This document shows, piece after piece, positions 5,673 through 5,891 of a stretch of 5,891 bases of DNA; position 1 is the first letter of the stretch, and the number at the start of each line of letters is the position of its first letter. Both the position numbers and the translations under genes were made by a program. This stretch comes from Opitutia bacterium UBA4654 (lineage in GTDB: Bacteria; Verrucomicrobiota; Verrucomicrobiia; Opitutales; Intestinicryptomonadaceae), in contig DHMA01000093.1 of NCBI GenBank assembly GCA_002405555.1, forward strand, positions 673 through 6,563, in the 5' to 3' direction. The notes under the pieces are model-generated. The model saw only the letters and a list, made by a program, of their open reading frames with translations. It ran no database searches and was not told the origin of the DNA.

Positions 5673-5682
5673 CAATGATTAT

Positions 5683-5891
5683 ATGAAAAGCAAATACTAC
5701 ACAACACTCGCCGCAATCGGCATTTTTGCATGTGCCGCACAGGCGGATATTTCCAACATCTACGGCGGTCTTTCCGACACCGAAGCCGCCGAAATCAAAG
5801 CCGACGCGGGAAACCTCGATGTCGTCCTCAATCCCAACCAGACCGACACCTCCGCGGAAGCCTTCTTCAAGGGCAACGGCAACACAATCGT
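5683..5891 (+). CDS. Predicted secreted protein of unknown function, 3' end cut by window edge
   Basis: Sixty-nine codons are visible, with no stop before the window ends. The product begins with a signal peptide: KSK, a hydrophobic core at about 8-17, and likely cleavage AQA|D after A21. The mature part starts DISNIYGGLSDTEAAEIKAD and continues into a polar, Asn/Asp/Thr-rich stretch with NPNQTDTSAEAF and GNGNTIV at the end of the window. Such Asn/Gly-rich strands are common at the start of surface beta-helix or autotransporter-like proteins of verrucomicrobia and relatives, but too little is visible to name a family. The cysteine at 17 is a poor lipobox (IFAC), so an ordinary secreted protein is more likely than a lipoprotein. 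Codon use matches the neighbours. The gene stands alone behind a terminator and its own promoter, and no Shine-Dalgarno is seen. Confidence 0.7.
   Translation, partial: MKSKYYTTLAAIGIFACAAQADISNIYGGLSDTEAAEIKADAGNLDVVLNPNQTDTSAEAFFKGNGNTI

Noticed and set aside
5731..5736. Lipoprotein signal at the cysteine of the secreted protein
   Set aside because: The residues before the cysteine (I-F-A) fit a lipobox poorly, and AQA|D gives a normal signal peptidase I site.
1..5891. CRISPR arrays, tRNA or rRNA genes, insertion sequences, toxin-antitoxin or defence genes
   Set aside because: No spaced repeat array, cloverleaf, transposase motif or terminal inverted repeats were found. The window is filled with housekeeping and envelope genes of uniform style.

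Overview
The window reads as a continuous, all plus-strand stretch of a diderm (outer-membrane, lipid A-making) bacterial chromosome. The genes have moderate GC with mostly C- or G-ended codons and short A/T-rich gaps. Several starts lack a Shine-Dalgarno sequence. The gene set (LpxI, ExbB with two ExbDs, a short GlmU-like beta-helix protein, an ArnC-like transferase) fits the Planctomycetota-Verrucomicrobiota-Chlamydiota group. An opitutal-type verrucomicrobium is my best guess, but this is a tentative call from family resemblance and style, not from a marker gene.

Layout. (1) 1-1002: the 3' two thirds of lpxI (lipid A pathway), followed one base later by sufE (sulfur transfer for Fe-S clusters). 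(2) 1003-1139: a 137-bp gap with a weak candidate promoter. (3) 1140-2858: exbB, exbD, exbD, a proton-motive-force energiser with two different ExbD paralogues. It is closed by a strong intrinsic terminator at 2871-2902, and no tonB is in sight. (4) 2968-5479: a three-gene operon of a GlmU-like left-handed beta-helix acyltransferase, an ArnC-like undecaprenyl-phosphate glycosyltransferase, and an ArnA-type formyltransferase that overlaps arnC by 11 bp. It ends in a second intrinsic terminator at 5506-5533. (5) 5541-5682: a gap with a candidate promoter and a perfect hairpin in the presumed 5' leader. (6) 5683 to the end: the first 69 codons of a predicted secreted protein of unknown function.

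The common theme is the cell envelope: lipid A synthesis (LpxI), outer-membrane energisation (ExbB/ExbD), and formylation and lipid-linking of an amino sugar (ArnC plus formyltransferase). The most interesting unit is region 4. It carries two of the chemical steps of the 4-amino-4-deoxy-L-arabinose (Ara4N) lipid A modification pathway. The ArnA decarboxylase domain, ArnB, ArnD and ArnT are absent from the window, and a GlmU-like acetyltransferase sits in front. This may be a split Arn pathway or a related pathway for another N-formyl or N-acetyl sugar. No RNA genes, insertion sequences, CRISPR arrays or origins were seen.
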